Origin: an uncultured Aliivibrio sp. | GTDB taxonomy: Bacteria; Pseudomonadota; Gammaproteobacteria; Enterobacterales; Vibrionaceae | DNA length: 64,000 bases | Direction of reading: 5' to 3' | Assembly: GCF_946479765.1 (NCBI RefSeq) | Contig: NZ_CAMLHO010000004.1 | Span: 1-64,000 of the forward strand | Shown here: positions 9,910 to 20,122 of the stretch, one piece after another | Numbering within the stretch: position 1 is the stretch's first letter | Layout of the letters: the number at the start of each line of letters is the position of its first letter | Translations under genes and position numbers: made by a program | Notes under the pieces: model-generated | Told to the model about the DNA's origin: nothing | What the model saw: the letters and a program-made list of their open reading frames with translations, nothing else | Databases searched by the model: none

Positions 9910-9932
9910 AGAAACGATTACCGAGGAAAATT

Positions 9933-10970
9933 ATGAACATCACAGAATTACTGGACTTTAGTGTAAAACAAAACGCATCAGATCTACACCTATCTGCAGG
10001 AGTTCCTCCTATGGTACGTGTTGATGGTGAAGTGCGTAAACTAACATTACCTGATTTTACACACGCAGAAGTGCATCGTTTAGTGACTGATATCATGAAT
10101 GATGCTCAACGGAGTGAGTTTGAAGAAAAGCTAGAAGTCGACTTCTCATTTGAACTGCCAAATGTTGGCCGTTTTCGAGTGAATGCGTTTAATCAAGCAC
10201 GAGGCTGTGCAGCAGTATTTCGAACTATCCCAGTTGAGATCCCATCATTAGAGAAATTAGCCGCTCCTGATATTTTTACCGATATTGCAAAATACCAAAA
10301 GGGATTAGTGTTAATTACAGGGCCTACAGGTTCGGGTAAATCAACCACATTAGCGGCGATAGTTGATTATATTAATGAGCACGAGAATAAACATATTTTA
10401 ACCATTGAAGATCCGATTGAGTTCGTACACAAAAATAAAAAATGTTTGATTAACCAACGTGAAGTTCATCGTGATACGCACAGTTTTAAAGCCGCTTTAC
10501 GTTCAGCACTGCGTGAAGATCCCGATGTTATTTTGGTTGGAGAGCTTCGAGATCAAGAAACCATTAGTTTGGCATTAACAGCCGCAGAAACGGGTCACTT
10601 GGTGTTTGGTACTTTGCATACTAGCTCAGCTGCTAAAACCATTGACCGTATTATTGATGTGTTCCCTGGTAGTGATAAATCCATGGTTCGATCTATGTTG
10701 TCTGAATCGTTAAGGGCGGTAATTGCTCAAACGTTACTAAAACGTACTGGTGGTGGGCGTGTCGCTTGTCATGAAATTATGATTGCAACGCCAGCAATTC
10801 GTAACTTAATCCGTGAAGACAAGGTAGCTCAAATGTACTCCATCATACAGACTGGGTCGTCTTTTGGGATGCAGACGATGGAGCAAAATGCGAAAAAGAT
10901 CATTGCTCAAGGTTTGGTAGAACCTGATGAAGTCGCAAAGAAAATTGAAATAACAAGCATGGGTTTTTAA
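9933..10970 (+). CDS. pilT: Type IV pilus retraction ATPase PilT
   Basis: Hexameric cytoplasmic ATPase that depolymerises type IV pili and powers twitching, surface sensing and DNA uptake. The 345-residue protein has the Walker A motif GPTGSGKST near residue 131, the Asp box and Walker B region, the His-box stretch TGHLVFGTLHT and the PilT-specific AIRNLIREDK near residue 288. GAGGAAA precedes the ATG. The order yggS/pilT-pilU is conserved in many gamma-proteobacteria. The pilus structural genes are not in this window. Confidence 0.97.
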   Translation: MNITELLDFSVKQNASDLHLSAGVPPMVRVDGEVRKLTLPDFTHAEVHRLVTDIMNDAQRSEFEEKLEVDFSFELPNVGRFRVNAFNQARGCAAVFRTIPVEIPSLEKLAAPDIFTDIAKYQKGLVLITGPTGSGKSTTLAAIVDYINEHENKHILTIEDPIEFVHKNKKCLINQREVHRDTHSFKAALRSALREDPDVILVGELRDQETISLALTAAETGHLVFGTLHTSSAAKTIDRIIDVFPGSDKSMVRSMLSESLRAVIAQTLLKRTGGGRVACHEIMIATPAIRNLIREDKVAQMYSIIQTGSSFGMQTMEQNAKKIIAQGLVEPDEVAKKIEITSMGF

Positions 10971-10972
10971 CG

Positions 10973-12079
10973 GTGAGTTTGGATGAATTATTGCATCAAA
11001 TGGTGCAGAAAAAAGCGTCGGATATTTATTTAACAGTTGATGCTCCTTGTCTATTGCGTGTGCATGGAGAACTTCAGGCGGTAGGACCAAAACAAACGGT
11101 TGATTCGATTTCAGCATTAATGGCTGAAATGATGGATGATGAGCGTCAAAAAGAGTTCAATCAAACGCTTGAAGCGAACTTTGCCATCGTAAAAGAATGT
11201 GGTCGTTTTCGTGTTAGTGCATTTTGGCAACGTGAGCAACCAGGGGCTGTGCTCCGTCGTATTGAAACCACAATACCATCAATGGAGTCACTGAATTTAC
11301 CTGAGGTAATGAAAGAATTGGCGGTGGCTAAACGAGGTTTAGTTCTTGTTGTTGGTGCGACTGGTTCGGGTAAATCAACCACGATGGCAGCAATGACCGG
11401 ATATCGTAACGCCAATCGTAGTGGTCATATTTTAACGGTGGAAGACCCGATTGAATTTGTTCACCCTCACAATAAGTGCATTGTCACTCAACGTGAAGTT
11501 GGGTTAGATACTGAAAGCTATGAAATCGCGTTGAAAAACTCGTTGCGACAAGCTCCGGATATGATTTTGATTGGAGAGATCCGAAGTAGAGAGACGATGG
11601 AATACGCAATGACCTTTGCTGAAACGGGTCATCTTTGTATGGCGACGCTTCATGCGAATAATGCCAATCAAGCGTTAGAGCGTATTCTTCATTTAGTGCC
11701 AAAAGATCATAAAGAGCAGTTTTTGTTTGATCTTTCTATGAATTTGAAAGGAATTATTGCTCAGCAATTGGTTCCTGATGTAAATGGAAATGGGCGTCAT
11801 GGCGTCTATGAGGTGTTATTAAATACCCCTCGGATCTCAGATCTTATCCGTCGTGGTGACTTACATGAATTAAAAGCGACCATGACAAAATCACGAGAAT
11901 CAGGAATGCAGACGTTTGATCAATGTTTATTTGATTTGGTGGTGGCAGATAAGATTTCGGAAGATGAGGCATTACACAGTGCGGATTCTGCGAATGACTT
12001 GAGGTTGATGTTGAAGATGAAGCGTGGCGATTCATTTAGCTCGTCGAAGTTTGATAATGTGTCGATTTCGCTAGATTAG
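10973..12079 (+). CDS. pilU: PilT-dependent retraction ATPase PilU
   Basis: PilT paralogue that assists retraction under load but needs PilT. The 368-residue protein starts with GTG two bases after the pilT stop, so translation is likely coupled. It has Walker A GATGSGKST near residue 129, an EDPIEFVH motif shared with PilT, and a C-terminal extension ending in KFDNVSISLD that PilT lacks. The hairpin after it lies in a convergent junction with ruvX. Confidence 0.96.
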   Translation: MSLDELLHQMVQKKASDIYLTVDAPCLLRVHGELQAVGPKQTVDSISALMAEMMDDERQKEFNQTLEANFAIVKECGRFRVSAFWQREQPGAVLRRIETTIPSMESLNLPEVMKELAVAKRGLVLVVGATGSGKSTTMAAMTGYRNANRSGHILTVEDPIEFVHPHNKCIVTQREVGLDTESYEIALKNSLRQAPDMILIGEIRSRETMEYAMTFAETGHLCMATLHANNANQALERILHLVPKDHKEQFLFDLSMNLKGIIAQQLVPDVNGNGRHGVYEVLLNTPRISDLIRRGDLHELKATMTKSRESGMQTFDQCLFDLVVADKISEDEALHSADSANDLRLMLKMKRGDSFSSSKFDNVSISLD

Positions 12080-12085
12080 AAACCA

Positions 12086-12121
12086 TAAGAGCAGTAATAC
12101 GTAAAATTATTACTGCTCTTA
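12086..12121. terminator. Hairpin in the pilU/ruvX convergent junction
   Basis: TAAGAGCAGTAAT pairs perfectly with ATTACTGCTCTTA (13 base pairs, 10-base loop). It begins 7 bases after the pilU stop. The flanking T tract is weak on both strands, so termination is likely but not certain. Confidence 0.6.
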
Positions 12122-12138
12122 ATATCTGCTTTTGATCT

Positions 12139-12177
12139 TATAGGAGCGAAGCGTTCTAGTTTCTAGTCCCTAGCTCC
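12139..12177 (-). repeat. Dispersed intergenic repeat, copy 1 (GAGCGAAGCG/TCTAGT family)
   Basis: Contains TATAGGAGCGAAGCGTTCTA followed by a second TCTAGT and CTAGCTCC. Copies at 23871-23903 and 27612-27658 share the GAGCGAAGCG-NTCTAGTT core. This copy overlaps the ruvX stop codon and, like the others, sits at the 3' end of a minus-strand gene in a convergent junction. Confidence 0.6.
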
Positions 12178-12595
12178 ACTGACTCTCAAACCAGCTTTCT
12201 AAAATAACCACCGCTGATTGACAATCAATATTTCCTTTCGATAGCGCTTTATAACCACCGAACTCAAATAAATCAGCGCGAGCTTCTACCGTTGATAGGC
12301 GTTCATCGTGTAATTCAACTTGGTAGCCAAAACGGCCATGCAGACGATTAGCAAATTTCTTTGCTTTAGGTGTGATGGTTTCTAGCTCTTTACCATGAAG
12401 ATCGGTTGGTAGGCCAACAACGATCAAATTAGGTTGCCATTCTTTAATTTGCTTTTCAATATCATCCCAATTAGGGGTGCCATCTTGTGCTTTAAAGGCT
12501 TTTAATGGGCTTGCTGTACCTGTGATCTCTTGGCCAATGGCTGAGCCAATACTTTTGGTGCCAAAATCAAATGCCATGATGGTACGTGAACTCAT
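12170..12595 (-). CDS. ruvX: Holliday-junction resolvase-like protein RuvX (YqgF)
   Basis: RNase H-fold nuclease of the YqgF family, 141 residues, implicated in 5' processing of pre-16S rRNA and essential in Escherichia coli. The first strand carries the catalytic Asp in [11 protein letters not shown] near residue 9, VVGLP follows near residue 60, and DERLSTVEA near residue 97. The start overlaps the yqgE stop by 4 bases, so the pair is translationally coupled, as in most gamma-proteobacteria. Confidence 0.94.
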   Translation of the reverse strand: MSSRTIMAFDFGTKSIGSAIGQEITGTASPLKAFKAQDGTPNWDDIEKQIKEWQPNLIVVGLPTDLHGKELETITPKAKKFANRLHGRFGYQVELHDERLSTVEARADLFEFGGYKALSKGNIDCQSAVVILESWFESQWS

Positions 12596-13155
12596 GCGTG
12601 TCCAACCTCGCTGGATAAATTTGCCGGGCTAATGCCTAATATTTCAATCGCTTTTCGCCAACGCTCAGGAATAGGGGTATCAAAAATAACTGAGGGATCC
12701 GCTTCTAGGGTTAACCATGTATTTTCAGATAATTCTTTTTCTAATTGACCTGCATCCCACCCAGAATAACCAAGAGCAACTAAATACTTCTGAGGCTGAG
12801 ATTCTGTGCCTAAAGTGGCAAGAATATCTTTTGATGTCGTAACATACAGCTCATTAGTGACTTGTATACTTGAGGTATAGGTATCTTTTTCTGAATGAAG
12901 GACAAAACCGCGGTCATCAGAAACCGGCCCGCCATTAAGTACAGGTTGAGTTAAAGTCTGTGGAAATATAATTGGAGATGGATTATCTAGTTCAATTTGC
13001 TCTAGCATACCTTTTAATGAAATTGGAACGGTCTCATTAATACGTAAGCCCATGGTTCCTTCTGAATCATGCTCACAAATGTAGATGACGCTTCGCTGAA
13101 AGAAAGGATCTTTCATACTAGGCATTGCGACTAAAAAATGGTTTTTTAAATCCAC
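12592..13155 (-). CDS. yqgE: YqgE/AlgH family protein (UPF0301)
   Basis: Cytoplasmic protein of unknown biochemical role, 187 residues, in the UPF0301/AlgH family. Conserved features include the N-terminal [20 protein letters not shown], then GGPV near residue 78, and [18 protein letters not shown] near residue 125. It is coupled to ruvX by overlapping start and stop and follows gshB after about 66 bases, the standard gshB-yqgE-ruvX order. Confidence 0.94.
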   Translation of the reverse strand: MDLKNHFLVAMPSMKDPFFQRSVIYICEHDSEGTMGLRINETVPISLKGMLEQIELDNPSPIIFPQTLTQPVLNGGPVSDDRGFVLHSEKDTYTSSIQVTNELYVTTSKDILATLGTESQPQKYLVALGYSGWDAGQLEKELSENTWLTLEADPSVIFDTPIPERWRKAIEILGISPANLSSEVGHA

Positions 13156-13221
13156 AGAGCCTCCTAAATAACTCAGTTAAATTGAAGGGAGACAAGCCCC
13201 CCTTCATATTATTTGGATTTA

Positions 13222-14169
13222 TTAAGCGTTAATTTTTCGCTCAATAGCATCCATTAGTTTACCTGTGATTGAAATATCAAATGCGGCTTCGATCTCTTTG
13301 ATACAAGTTGGACTAGTTACGTTGATTTCAGTCAGTTTGTCACCAATTACATCAAGACCAACAAAGATTAAGCCTTTTTCTTTTAGTGTTGGCGCTACCG
13401 CATTGGCAATAGCCCAATCTGTTTCGCTTAATGGGCGAGCTTCACCAGTACCACCAGCGGCTAAGTTACCACGTGTTTCACCTTTTGCAGGGATACGCGC
13501 TAGGCAATAAGGCATTGGTTCACCATCAACAACAAGGATACGTTTATCACCATTACTAATATCAGGAACAAAAGTTTGCGCCATGCAGTAGGTTTGCTCG
13601 TGATTAGTCAGGGTTTCTATGATGACCGATACATTTGGATCACCTGCTTTTACACGGAAGATTGATGCGCCACCCATGCCATCAAGTGGTTTAAGAATGA
13701 TGTCACCGTGCTCTTCGCGGAACGCTTTGATTTTTTCTGCTTTACGAGTGACTAATGTCGTTGGTGTTAGCTCTGGGAACCAAGCGGTAAACAGTTTTTC
13801 ATTACAATCACGTAAGCTTTGTGGCTTGTTTACAATTAACGCCCCTTGGATTTCAGCACGCTCAAGAATGTAGGTTGCGTAGATGTACTCTGTATCAAAT
13901 GGAGGATCTTTACGCATTAATACGGCATCAAGATCGGCAAGGTCGATGGTTTGCTCTGATGTGAATTCATACCAACTTGTTGGGTCTTCTTTCAGTGTGA
14001 CAACCTTGGTATCAGCAACTGCTTTACCTTGTTCTAGATGTAGGTCAGCCATTTCCATGTAATGGATTTCCCAACCACGTTTTTGAGCTTCAAGCATCAT
14101 GGCAAAGCTAGAGTCTTTCTTGATGTTAATGGACGAGATTGGGTCCATTACGATACCGAGTTTGATCAT
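13222..14169 (-). CDS. gshB: Glutathione synthetase
   Basis: ATP-grasp ligase that joins gamma-glutamylcysteine and glycine to make glutathione. The ORF track begins at 14280, but family homology begins at MIKLGIVMDPI (ATG 14169), giving 315 residues, the expected length; the longer start would overlap rsmE. The ATP-grasp core shows KPLDGMGGASIFRV near residue 160 and the C-terminal INVTSPTCIKEIE, which supplies metal and substrate ligands. It lies 13 bases after the rsmE stop and is probably cotranscribed with it. Confidence 0.96.
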   Translation of the reverse strand: MIKLGIVMDPISSINIKKDSSFAMMLEAQKRGWEIHYMEMADLHLEQGKAVADTKVVTLKEDPTSWYEFTSEQTIDLADLDAVLMRKDPPFDTEYIYATYILERAEIQGALIVNKPQSLRDCNEKLFTAWFPELTPTTLVTRKAEKIKAFREEHGDIILKPLDGMGGASIFRVKAGDPNVSVIIETLTNHEQTYCMAQTFVPDISNGDKRILVVDGEPMPYCLARIPAKGETRGNLAAGGTGEARPLSETDWAIANAVAPTLKEKGLIFVGLDVIGDKLTEINVTSPTCIKEIEAAFDISITGKLMDAIERKINA

Positions 14170-14182
14170 TGTGTTTCTCCAG

Positions 14183-14914
14183 TTAGCCAAGATCGCCAAA
14201 ACGAACTTGTAAGGCTGTAATTGCGGTAAGCGCTGCGGTTTCGGTTCTAAGAACACGAGGACCAAGCAGCGTTTCTTCAAATTGATACTGTTCAGTCATG
14301 TTGATCTCATCAGACGATAAACCGCCTTCAGGACCAATTAATAAGCGAATATTAGTGACTGGTTCTGGCAGTGTGTTGATTGAGTATTTTGCTCTTGGAT
14401 GAAGGTTCAGTTTTAAACCGTCATACTCTTCAGCACACCACTCTTCTAATGACATAATAGGGCGAATTTCAGGAACAGTATTACGTCCAGATTGTTCACA
14501 CGCTGCAATTGCGATTTTTTGCCATTGGTCGAGTTTCTTTTCAAAACGTTCTTTGTTTAATTTGACACCACAACGCTCTGAAATCAAAGGGGTAATAATA
14601 TTTACGCCTAACTCAACTGATTTTTGAATGGTGAATTCCATTTTATCACCACGAGAAACCACTTGGCCTAAATGTAAGTTTAATGGGGATTCACTGCTGC
14701 GCTCAATACGTTCATTGATTTCAACTTCTACACTTTTCTTTGAAGAAGACGTGATTACAGCAGGGAACTCAGCACCGCTACCATCAAATAGTAACACGGC
14801 TTCGCCTTCTTTCATTCGCATAACGCGACCAACATGGTTGGCTGCATCATCACTTAAATTCACTTTTCCTTGCGAAGGAAGAAGCTCTGGATGATGGATT
14901 CTAGGTATTCTCAT
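14183..14914 (-). CDS. rsmE: 16S rRNA (uracil-1498-N3)-methyltransferase
   Basis: SPOUT-class SAM-dependent enzyme that makes m3U1498 in 16S rRNA. The 243-residue protein has an N-terminal PUA-like domain ([23 protein letters not shown]) and a C-terminal trefoil-knot domain with [14 protein letters not shown] near residue 193 and [15 protein letters not shown] near residue 217, the SAM-binding knot. Placement before gshB is the conserved order. Confidence 0.96.
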   Translation of the reverse strand: MRIPRIHHPELLPSQGKVNLSDDAANHVGRVMRMKEGEAVLLFDGSGAEFPAVITSSSKKSVEVEINERIERSSESPLNLHLGQVVSRGDKMEFTIQKSVELGVNIITPLISERCGVKLNKERFEKKLDQWQKIAIAACEQSGRNTVPEIRPIMSLEEWCAEEYDGLKLNLHPRAKYSINTLPEPVTNIRLLIGPEGGLSSDEINMTEQYQFEETLLGPRVLRTETAALTAITALQVRFGDLG

Positions 14915-14992
14915 GGTCTACTTTTCTTTAACTATCTTACATTTAAGGATGGAGGTTAAAATGTGCTTTTTCAACCTCTAAATTAGTCTAAG

Positions 14993-15697
14993 TTATTTAA
15001 TACAGGCTTTATAGACAAATTGATTGTTGTTGCCTTGGATTTTTGCAATACGTTTATCTCGCTCGCACTCCCATGCTGATACTGGGTATTGCTTATTCCA
15101 TGCTTCCATTAGTTGGCGTTGTGCTTTGGACAAATTAAAACGATATTCATTATTCATGTATAAATAGGTTCGTGCAATCGCCCCTCTTGATTGGGCTGGT
15201 GGTTCAGCGACTCTGTTTTTAAAATCCACTTTAAAGGCGCATTGTCCATAATTAGCACCTTTGCTCCCATTCCATTGCGAAAAACGAAAGTTAGAACGGT
15301 CGCCATTCACTTCACCAATGGCAGGCACTAAATTGTGTAAGTCAGCCTCCATTGATTTGAACTGTTTGTCGTTTTTGGTGCAGTTTTTACGTCCGCCATT
15401 TTGCCAACATTGACGTTGGTGTCCAAATTGCCAAGCGGGAACCACGTGCTCCCACTCAATTCGGCTTGCTCGTTTTTCTTGTTTACGTACGTCATAACCG
15501 CAGCTTTCTAAATCGGGAATGCCTTTTTTCTTATTTTTCCAGGTAATGTCACAGCCACAATAAAATGAAGTGGGGTGATCAAGATAAATTTTTACGGCTA
15601 ATTTTTTAGCTTTAGAAAATGAAGAAGGAGGAGCAGAAAGTACGTTAAAGCTGAAGCTGACAGCAATGATACTGATAACTAAGCGAATTAATTTCAT
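14993..15697 (-). CDS. endA: Endonuclease I, periplasmic or secreted DNase
   Basis: Exported nuclease of the EndA/Dns family, 234 residues, with a Sec signal peptide ending near VLSAPP. The beta-beta-alpha metal motif lies around [20 protein letters not shown], with the catalytic His, and is followed by [19 protein letters not shown]. Several Cys pairs suggest disulfides, as in V. cholerae Dns. It degrades external DNA and in vibrios limits natural transformation and shapes DNA-containing biofilms. Order sprT-endA-rsmE-gshB is conserved. Confidence 0.95.
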   Translation of the reverse strand: MKLIRLVISIIAVSFSFNVLSAPPSSFSKAKKLAVKIYLDHPTSFYCGCDITWKNKKKGIPDLESCGYDVRKQEKRASRIEWEHVVPAWQFGHQRQCWQNGGRKNCTKNDKQFKSMEADLHNLVPAIGEVNGDRSNFRFSQWNGSKGANYGQCAFKVDFKNRVAEPPAQSRGAIARTYLYMNNEYRFNLSKAQRQLMEAWNKQYPVSAWECERDKRIAKIQGNNNQFVYKACIK

Positions 15698-15828
15698 GAT
15701 AAGTCTACTGATTATTGTATTAGTGCCGCAAGGGTAGCTTATTGTTAATTCGCATTATAGATAAATTGATTACTAGGGCAGGAAATTGAAAGTATTTACT
15801 GATTTAGGTTAGTAAAAAAGAGGGATGA

Positions 15829-16323
15829 TTATTTTACAGTGCGCTTAGAGAGCTTTAATGGTGATTGACATGCTTTACAAAGGTATTGTGTTTCTTTGCG
15901 CTGAACTCGGTTGTGACGACGCACAGTTAGATCATGTTGTGAGCATTTACAGCGATATGGAAAGGTTTTTCCTTTTACTGAGTCAATATTAAAACTGTGT
16001 GTTGTGCGTGCTGGTAGATTGAAGACTTGATTCATTATTCCCTGCCATTCCTTACCATGAGGTCGTACTCGGCCATATAATTTGAATGCGATCAGATGGG
16101 CAATTTCATGAGGGATCACTTCATTGATAAAGGTGTGTTCATTTTCTTCTAGCAGGATAGGGTTAATTCGTACTTCCCAGCCTTGTAAGCGAGCGATACC
16201 GGCAATTTTTCCGCGTTGAGTAAAGTTAATCTCTGGCAGAGAAAAAGGGCGATTAAAAAAGGCAGATGCTTGTTGAATACATTGTTGAGCTTTAGCGATG
16301 GAGGCTTGTTGAAGTGGGGTCAT
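15829..16323 (-). CDS. sprT: SprT family zinc metalloprotease-like protein
   Basis: A 164-residue SprT-like protein with the metalloprotease motif HEIAH near residue 71 (VIPHEIAHLIAF) and a C-terminal zinc ribbon of two Cys pairs (YRCKCSQ and YLCKACQ). The bacterial function is not firmly established; eukaryotic relatives act in DNA-protein crosslink repair. It lies between metK and endA and is separated from metK by a terminator, so it probably has its own promoter. Confidence 0.9.
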   Translation of the reverse strand: MTPLQQASIAKAQQCIQQASAFFNRPFSLPEINFTQRGKIAGIARLQGWEVRINPILLEENEHTFINEVIPHEIAHLIAFKLYGRVRPHGKEWQGIMNQVFNLPARTTHSFNIDSVKGKTFPYRCKCSQHDLTVRRHNRVQRKETQYLCKACQSPLKLSKRTVK

Positions 16324-16382
16324 TGAATCTCTTTATTTTGAAGGTCGATATTGAATCATAAATATAAAAAGTATATGGGGGT

Positions 16383-16414
16383 AAAAAACAAAAAGGAAGC
16401 AGAAGCTTCCTTTT
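16383..16414 (-). terminator. Intrinsic terminator after metK
   Basis: AAAAGGAAGC pairs with GCTTCCTTTT across a 4-base loop. Read on the minus strand the stem is followed by TTTTTGTTTTTT. It ends the metK transcript before sprT. Confidence 0.85.
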
Positions 16415-16435
16415 AGTATCAGTTTAAGTAGTAAA

Positions 16436-17590
16436 TTACTTAATACCAGCGAAATCACGAAGGATTTCTGCTTTATCTGTTGCTTCCCAAGGAAACTCTT
16501 CACGACCAAAATGACCGTATGCAGCCGTCTTCTTATAGATTGGTTGAAGAAGGTTAAGCATTTCTTGTAGGCCATATGGACGTAAGTCAAAGTGCTGACG
16601 AACCGATTCGATGATGATGTCGTGAGCTACTTTTTCAGTACCGAACGTTTCAATCATGATTGATGTTGGATCGGCAACACCGATAGCGTATGAAAGTTGG
16701 ATTTCACAACGATCAGCCATGCCAGCTGCAACGATATTTTTCGCTACGTAACGTGCTGCGTATGCAGCTGAACGGTCAACTTTTGATGGATCTTTACCAG
16801 AGAATGCACCACCACCATGACGAGCTGCGCCGCCGTAAGTATCTACGATGATTTTACGACCAGTAAGGCCACAGTCACCCATTGGGCCACCAATAACAAA
16901 ACGACCTGTTGGGTTAATAAAGAATTTAGTTTCTTTATTTAACCATTCTTGAGGAAGTACTGGCTTGATGATCTCTTCCATTACCGCTTCACGAAGATCC
17001 GCCGTTGTTACTGAATCGCTGTGTTGAGTTGAAAGTACAACGGCATCAATACCAACAATTTTACCTTGGTCGTATTGGAAAGTAACTTGAGATTTTGCAT
17101 CTGGACGTAGGAAATCTAGTTTACCGCTTTTACGTACTTCGGCTTGTTGCTTAACAAGAAGGTGCGCATAAGTAATTGGTGCAGGCATTAAAATAGGCGT
17201 TTCGTTTGTTGCGTAACCAAACATGATACCCTGGTCGCCAGCGCCTTGGTCTCTTGGATCTTCTTTATCTACGCCTTGGTTGATGTCTGGAGACTGCTTA
17301 CCAATTGTGTTTAGTACGGCACAAGAGTTAGCATCAAAACCCATGTCTGAATGAACATAGCCAATATCACGAACAGTTTCACGAGTGATTTCTTCGATAT
17401 CAACCCATGCAGAAGTAGTTACTTCACCACCGACCATGACCATGCCTGTTTTTACGTACGTTTCACAAGCAACACGTGCTTTTGGATCTTGTTCTAAGAT
17501 CGCATCAAGTACGGCATCTGAAATTTGATCGGCAATTTTATCTGGATGACCTTCTGATACTGACTCAGAGGTAAATAGGTGCTTAGCCAT
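16436..17590 (-). CDS. metK: S-adenosylmethionine synthase
   Basis: Makes SAM from methionine and ATP. The track starts at 17638, but the protein begins at [18 protein letters not shown] (ATG 17590), giving 384 residues, the family length. The GHPDK motif near residue 14, [12 protein letters not shown] near residue 115 and [19 protein letters not shown] near residue 260 are the known substrate and metal sites. The 5' region carries a tandem MetJ operator array rather than a SAM riboswitch. It is divergent from tkt. Confidence 0.97.
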   Translation of the reverse strand: MAKHLFTSESVSEGHPDKIADQISDAVLDAILEQDPKARVACETYVKTGMVMVGGEVTTSAWVDIEEITRETVRDIGYVHSDMGFDANSCAVLNTIGKQSPDINQGVDKEDPRDQGAGDQGIMFGYATNETPILMPAPITYAHLLVKQQAEVRKSGKLDFLRPDAKSQVTFQYDQGKIVGIDAVVLSTQHSDSVTTADLREAVMEEIIKPVLPQEWLNKETKFFINPTGRFVIGGPMGDCGLTGRKIIVDTYGGAARHGGGAFSGKDPSKVDRSAAYAARYVAKNIVAAGMADRCEIQLSYAIGVADPTSIMIETFGTEKVAHDIIIESVRQHFDLRPYGLQEMLNLLQPIYKKTAAYGHFGREEFPWEATDKAEILRDFAGIK

Positions 17591-17637
17591 AAGGGCGCTC
17601 CACTTCTTATAAAGAATAAGTTCTAAAAATACCCACA

Positions 17638-17692
17638 TTATATTTAATGTCTATACGTTTATACGTGCGGGTGTTTTTCCGTCTAGACGTCC
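17638..17692 (-). promoter_or_regulatory. metK promoter with six in-register 8-bp MetJ boxes
   Basis: From 17645 to 17692 the sequence divides into six consecutive 8-mers in one register: TAATGTCT, ATACGTTT, ATACGTGC, GGGTGTTT, TTCCGTCT, AGACGTCC. Against the MetJ consensus AGACGTCT they match at 5, 6, 5, 4, 5 and 7 of 8 positions. A perfect TATAAT -10 box on the minus strand (17643-17638) abuts the array, so MetJ-SAM binding would cover the -35 region. MetJ control of metK is well known in gamma-proteobacteria; six boxes are inferred here from spacing and match. Confidence 0.7.
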
Positions 17693-17753
17693 ATAATAGA
17701 GGTAAATTGATTAATTACAACTCATTTTTGGAAAGGAAATAAATATAAGAGAT

Positions 17754-17769
17754 AACCAATCGTTTGCGT
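17754..17769. promoter_or_regulatory. PurR-like operator upstream of tkt, site 1
   Basis: AACCAATCGTTTGCGT matches the PurR-type palindrome ACGCAAACGTTTGCGT at 13 of 16 positions, including the whole right half. It lies in the metK-tkt divergent gap, 219 bases before tkt. The regulator is inferred; another LacI-family protein could bind. Confidence 0.45.
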
Positions 17770-17849
17770 TCTGAGTTAGCCTTTATGAATTGAAACCTAT
17801 TTTTTATCAATTTTTTATCAAAATCGTGAAAAAAAGGGCTTTATTTATT

Positions 17850-17865
17850 AAGTAAACGTTTGCAG
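17850..17865. promoter_or_regulatory. PurR-like operator upstream of tkt, site 2
   Basis: AAGTAAACGTTTGCAG matches the PurR-type palindrome at 12 of 16 positions and shares AAACGTTTGCA with the fbaA site. It lies 96 bases after site 1, close to where a tkt promoter is expected. Confidence 0.45.
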
Positions 17866-17987
17866 TCGTTATAAGGCTTTGCGACAATATGGCGCTGCAA
17901 ATTTAAGTTAATCCATGTATATGGGTAACTAATCAAGAGTTAACAAGCTCAATAAATATATAGTCCTTCGAATTTTCAGGAGCAGGC

Positions 17988-19982
17988 ATGTCTTCACGTA
18001 AACATTTAGCAAATGCAATCCGCGCGTTAAGTATGGATGGTGTACAACAAGCAAATTCTGGTCACCCAGGTGCACCAATGGGCATGGCAGACATCGCTGA
18101 AGTATTATGGCGTAGTCACCTAAATCACAACCCACAGAATCCAGAGTGGGCAGATCGCGACCGTTTCATTCTTTCTAACGGTCACGGCTCTATGCTGATT
18201 TATTCTCTGCTTCATCTTTCAGGTTATAACCTGTCTATCGAAGACTTAAAGAACTTCCGTCAATTGCATTCTAAAACTCCTGGCCATCCTGAGTACGGCT
18301 ATGCACCTGGCATCGAAACAACAACGGGTCCATTAGGCCAAGGCATCACTAACGGTGTTGGTATGGCGATGGCTGAAAAAGCATTAGCTGCACAGTTTAA
18401 CCGTGAAGGTCATGAGATCGTTGACCACAACACATACGTGTTCATGGGTGATGGTTGCTTAATGGAAGGTATCTCTCACGAAGCATGTTCTTTAGCGGGT
18501 ACATTAGGTCTTGGTAAGCTAGTTGCTTTCTGGGATGACAACGGTATTTCTATCGATGGTGAAGTGGAAGGTTGGTTCTCTGACGATACCCCTAAGCGTT
18601 TTGAAGCGTACGGCTGGCATGTAATTCCTGCGGTTGATGGTCACGATGCTGACGCAATTAATGCTGCAATCATTGCAGCAAAAGCAGATCCTCGTCCTAC
18701 TTTGATTTGTACTAAAACTATCATCGGTTTTGGCTCTCCAAACAAAGAAGGTACGCACGACTGTCACGGTGCTCCACTAGGTGCTGATGAGATAGTTGCT
18801 ACTAAAGCGAAACTTGGTTGGGAGTTTGGTCCTTTTGAAATTCCTACTGATGTATATGCTGAGTGGAATGCAAAAGAAGCAGGCAAAGCAAAAGAAGCGT
18901 CTTGGAATGCTAAATTTGATGCCTACGCTGCTGCACACCCTGAACTAGCTGCTGAATATAAGCGTCGTGTAAACGGTGGTTTACCTGCTGAGTGGGAAGA
19001 AAAAACATCGGCAATCATTGCTGATCTTCAAGCTAATCCTGCTAACATTGCATCACGTAAAGCATCGCAAAATGCACTAGAAGCATTTGGTGCAATGTTA
19101 CCTGAATTCATGGGCGGCTCTGCTGACCTTGCACCGTCTAACTTGACGATGTGGTCTGGCTCTAAATCACTAACCGCTGATGATTTCTCTGGTAACTACA
19201 TTCACTACGGTGTGCGTGAATTTGCTATGACAGCAATCATGAATGGTATTGCTCTGCACGGTGGTTTCGTACCCTACGGCGCAACGTTCCTAATGTTCAT
19301 GGAATACGCGCGCAACGCAATGCGTATGGCTGCACTGATGAAAATTCAGAATATCCAAGTGTACACACACGATTCAATCGGTCTAGGTGAAGATGGTCCA
19401 ACTCACCAACCGGTTGAGCAAATCGCTTCACTACGTTTAACACCGAACATGAGCACATGGCGTCCATGTGACCAAGTTGAATCTGCGGTTGCTTGGAAAC
19501 TTGCGATTGAACGTCGTGATGGTCCTACGGCTCTGATCTTCTCTCGTCAAAATCTTGCACAACAAGATCGTGATGCAGAGCAATTAGCTAACATCGCTAA
19601 AGGTGGCTACATTCTTAAAGATTGTGAAGGTCAACCTGAGCTTATCTTTATTGCAACAGGTTCAGAAGTTGAACTTGCGGTTGAAGCTGCGGCTCAACTT
19701 ACTGCTGAAGGTAAAGCGATACGTGTTGTATCAATGCCAGCAACAGATGCATTTGATAAGCAAGATGAAGCCTACCGTGAATCAGTACTTCCATCAGCAG
19801 TAACAAAACGTGTTGCTATTGAAGCCGGTATTGCTGACTTTTGGTATAAGTACGTTGGTTTCGGTGGCAAGATCATCGGTATGACAACGTTTGGTGAATC
19901 AGCGCCTGCTGAAGAGCTATTCAAAATGTTTGGTTTTACTACTGAAAATGCAGTAAAAACAGCAAAAGAGCTTTTAGTTTAA
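17988..19982 (+). CDS. tkt: Transketolase
   Basis: Thiamine-diphosphate enzyme of the non-oxidative pentose phosphate pathway that moves two-carbon ketol units between sugar phosphates. The 664-residue protein shows [12 protein letters not shown] near residue 23, the ThDP motif GDGCLMEG near residue 154, GSADLAPSN near residue 383 and the pyrimidine domain [17 protein letters not shown] near residue 464. AGGAG lies 5 bases before the ATG. The tkt-epd-pgk-fbaA order with metK nearby matches Escherichia coli. A terminator separates it from epd. Confidence 0.97.
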   Translation: MSSRKHLANAIRALSMDGVQQANSGHPGAPMGMADIAEVLWRSHLNHNPQNPEWADRDRFILSNGHGSMLIYSLLHLSGYNLSIEDLKNFRQLHSKTPGHPEYGYAPGIETTTGPLGQGITNGVGMAMAEKALAAQFNREGHEIVDHNTYVFMGDGCLMEGISHEACSLAGTLGLGKLVAFWDDNGISIDGEVEGWFSDDTPKRFEAYGWHVIPAVDGHDADAINAAIIAAKADPRPTLICTKTIIGFGSPNKEGTHDCHGAPLGADEIVATKAKLGWEFGPFEIPTDVYAEWNAKEAGKAKEASWNAKFDAYAAAHPELAAEYKRRVNGGLPAEWEEKTSAIIADLQANPANIASRKASQNALEAFGAMLPEFMGGSADLAPSNLTMWSGSKSLTADDFSGNYIHYGVREFAMTAIMNGIALHGGFVPYGATFLMFMEYARNAMRMAALMKIQNIQVYTHDSIGLGEDGPTHQPVEQIASLRLTPNMSTWRPCDQVESAVAWKLAIERRDGPTALIFSRQNLAQQDRDAEQLANIAKGGYILKDCEGQPELIFIATGSEVELAVEAAAQLTAEGKAIRVVSMPATDAFDKQDEAYRESVLPSAVTKRVAIEAGIADFWYKYVGFGGKIIGMTTFGESAPAEELFKMFGFTTENAVKTAKELLV

Positions 19983-20020
19983 TCAAGAGTCATTCGCTTA
20001 ATCCAAGTGAGTAACTGAAT

Positions 20021-20057
20021 AAAAAGCGAAGTTATCGAAAGGTGGCTTCGCTTTTTT
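20021..20057 (+). terminator. Intrinsic terminator after tkt
   Basis: AAAAAGCGAAG pairs with CTTCGCTTTTTT around a 15-base loop, with the right arm running into a T tract. It begins about 40 bases after the tkt stop. Confidence 0.85.
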
Positions 20058-20122
20058 GATCCTTTAAGAAAAAAGTGAAAGGAGTACAATAGTCGGAAAT
20101 GGATTTAAGAGAATAAAATATC

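Noticed and set aside
17701-17721. HexR-type site (TTGATTAATTACAA) upstream of tkt
   Set aside because: Only the right half resembles the HexR palindrome; the left half does not match.
17591-17987. SAM riboswitch for metK
   Set aside because: The metK leader is only about 40 bases; a MetJ operator array explains regulation better.
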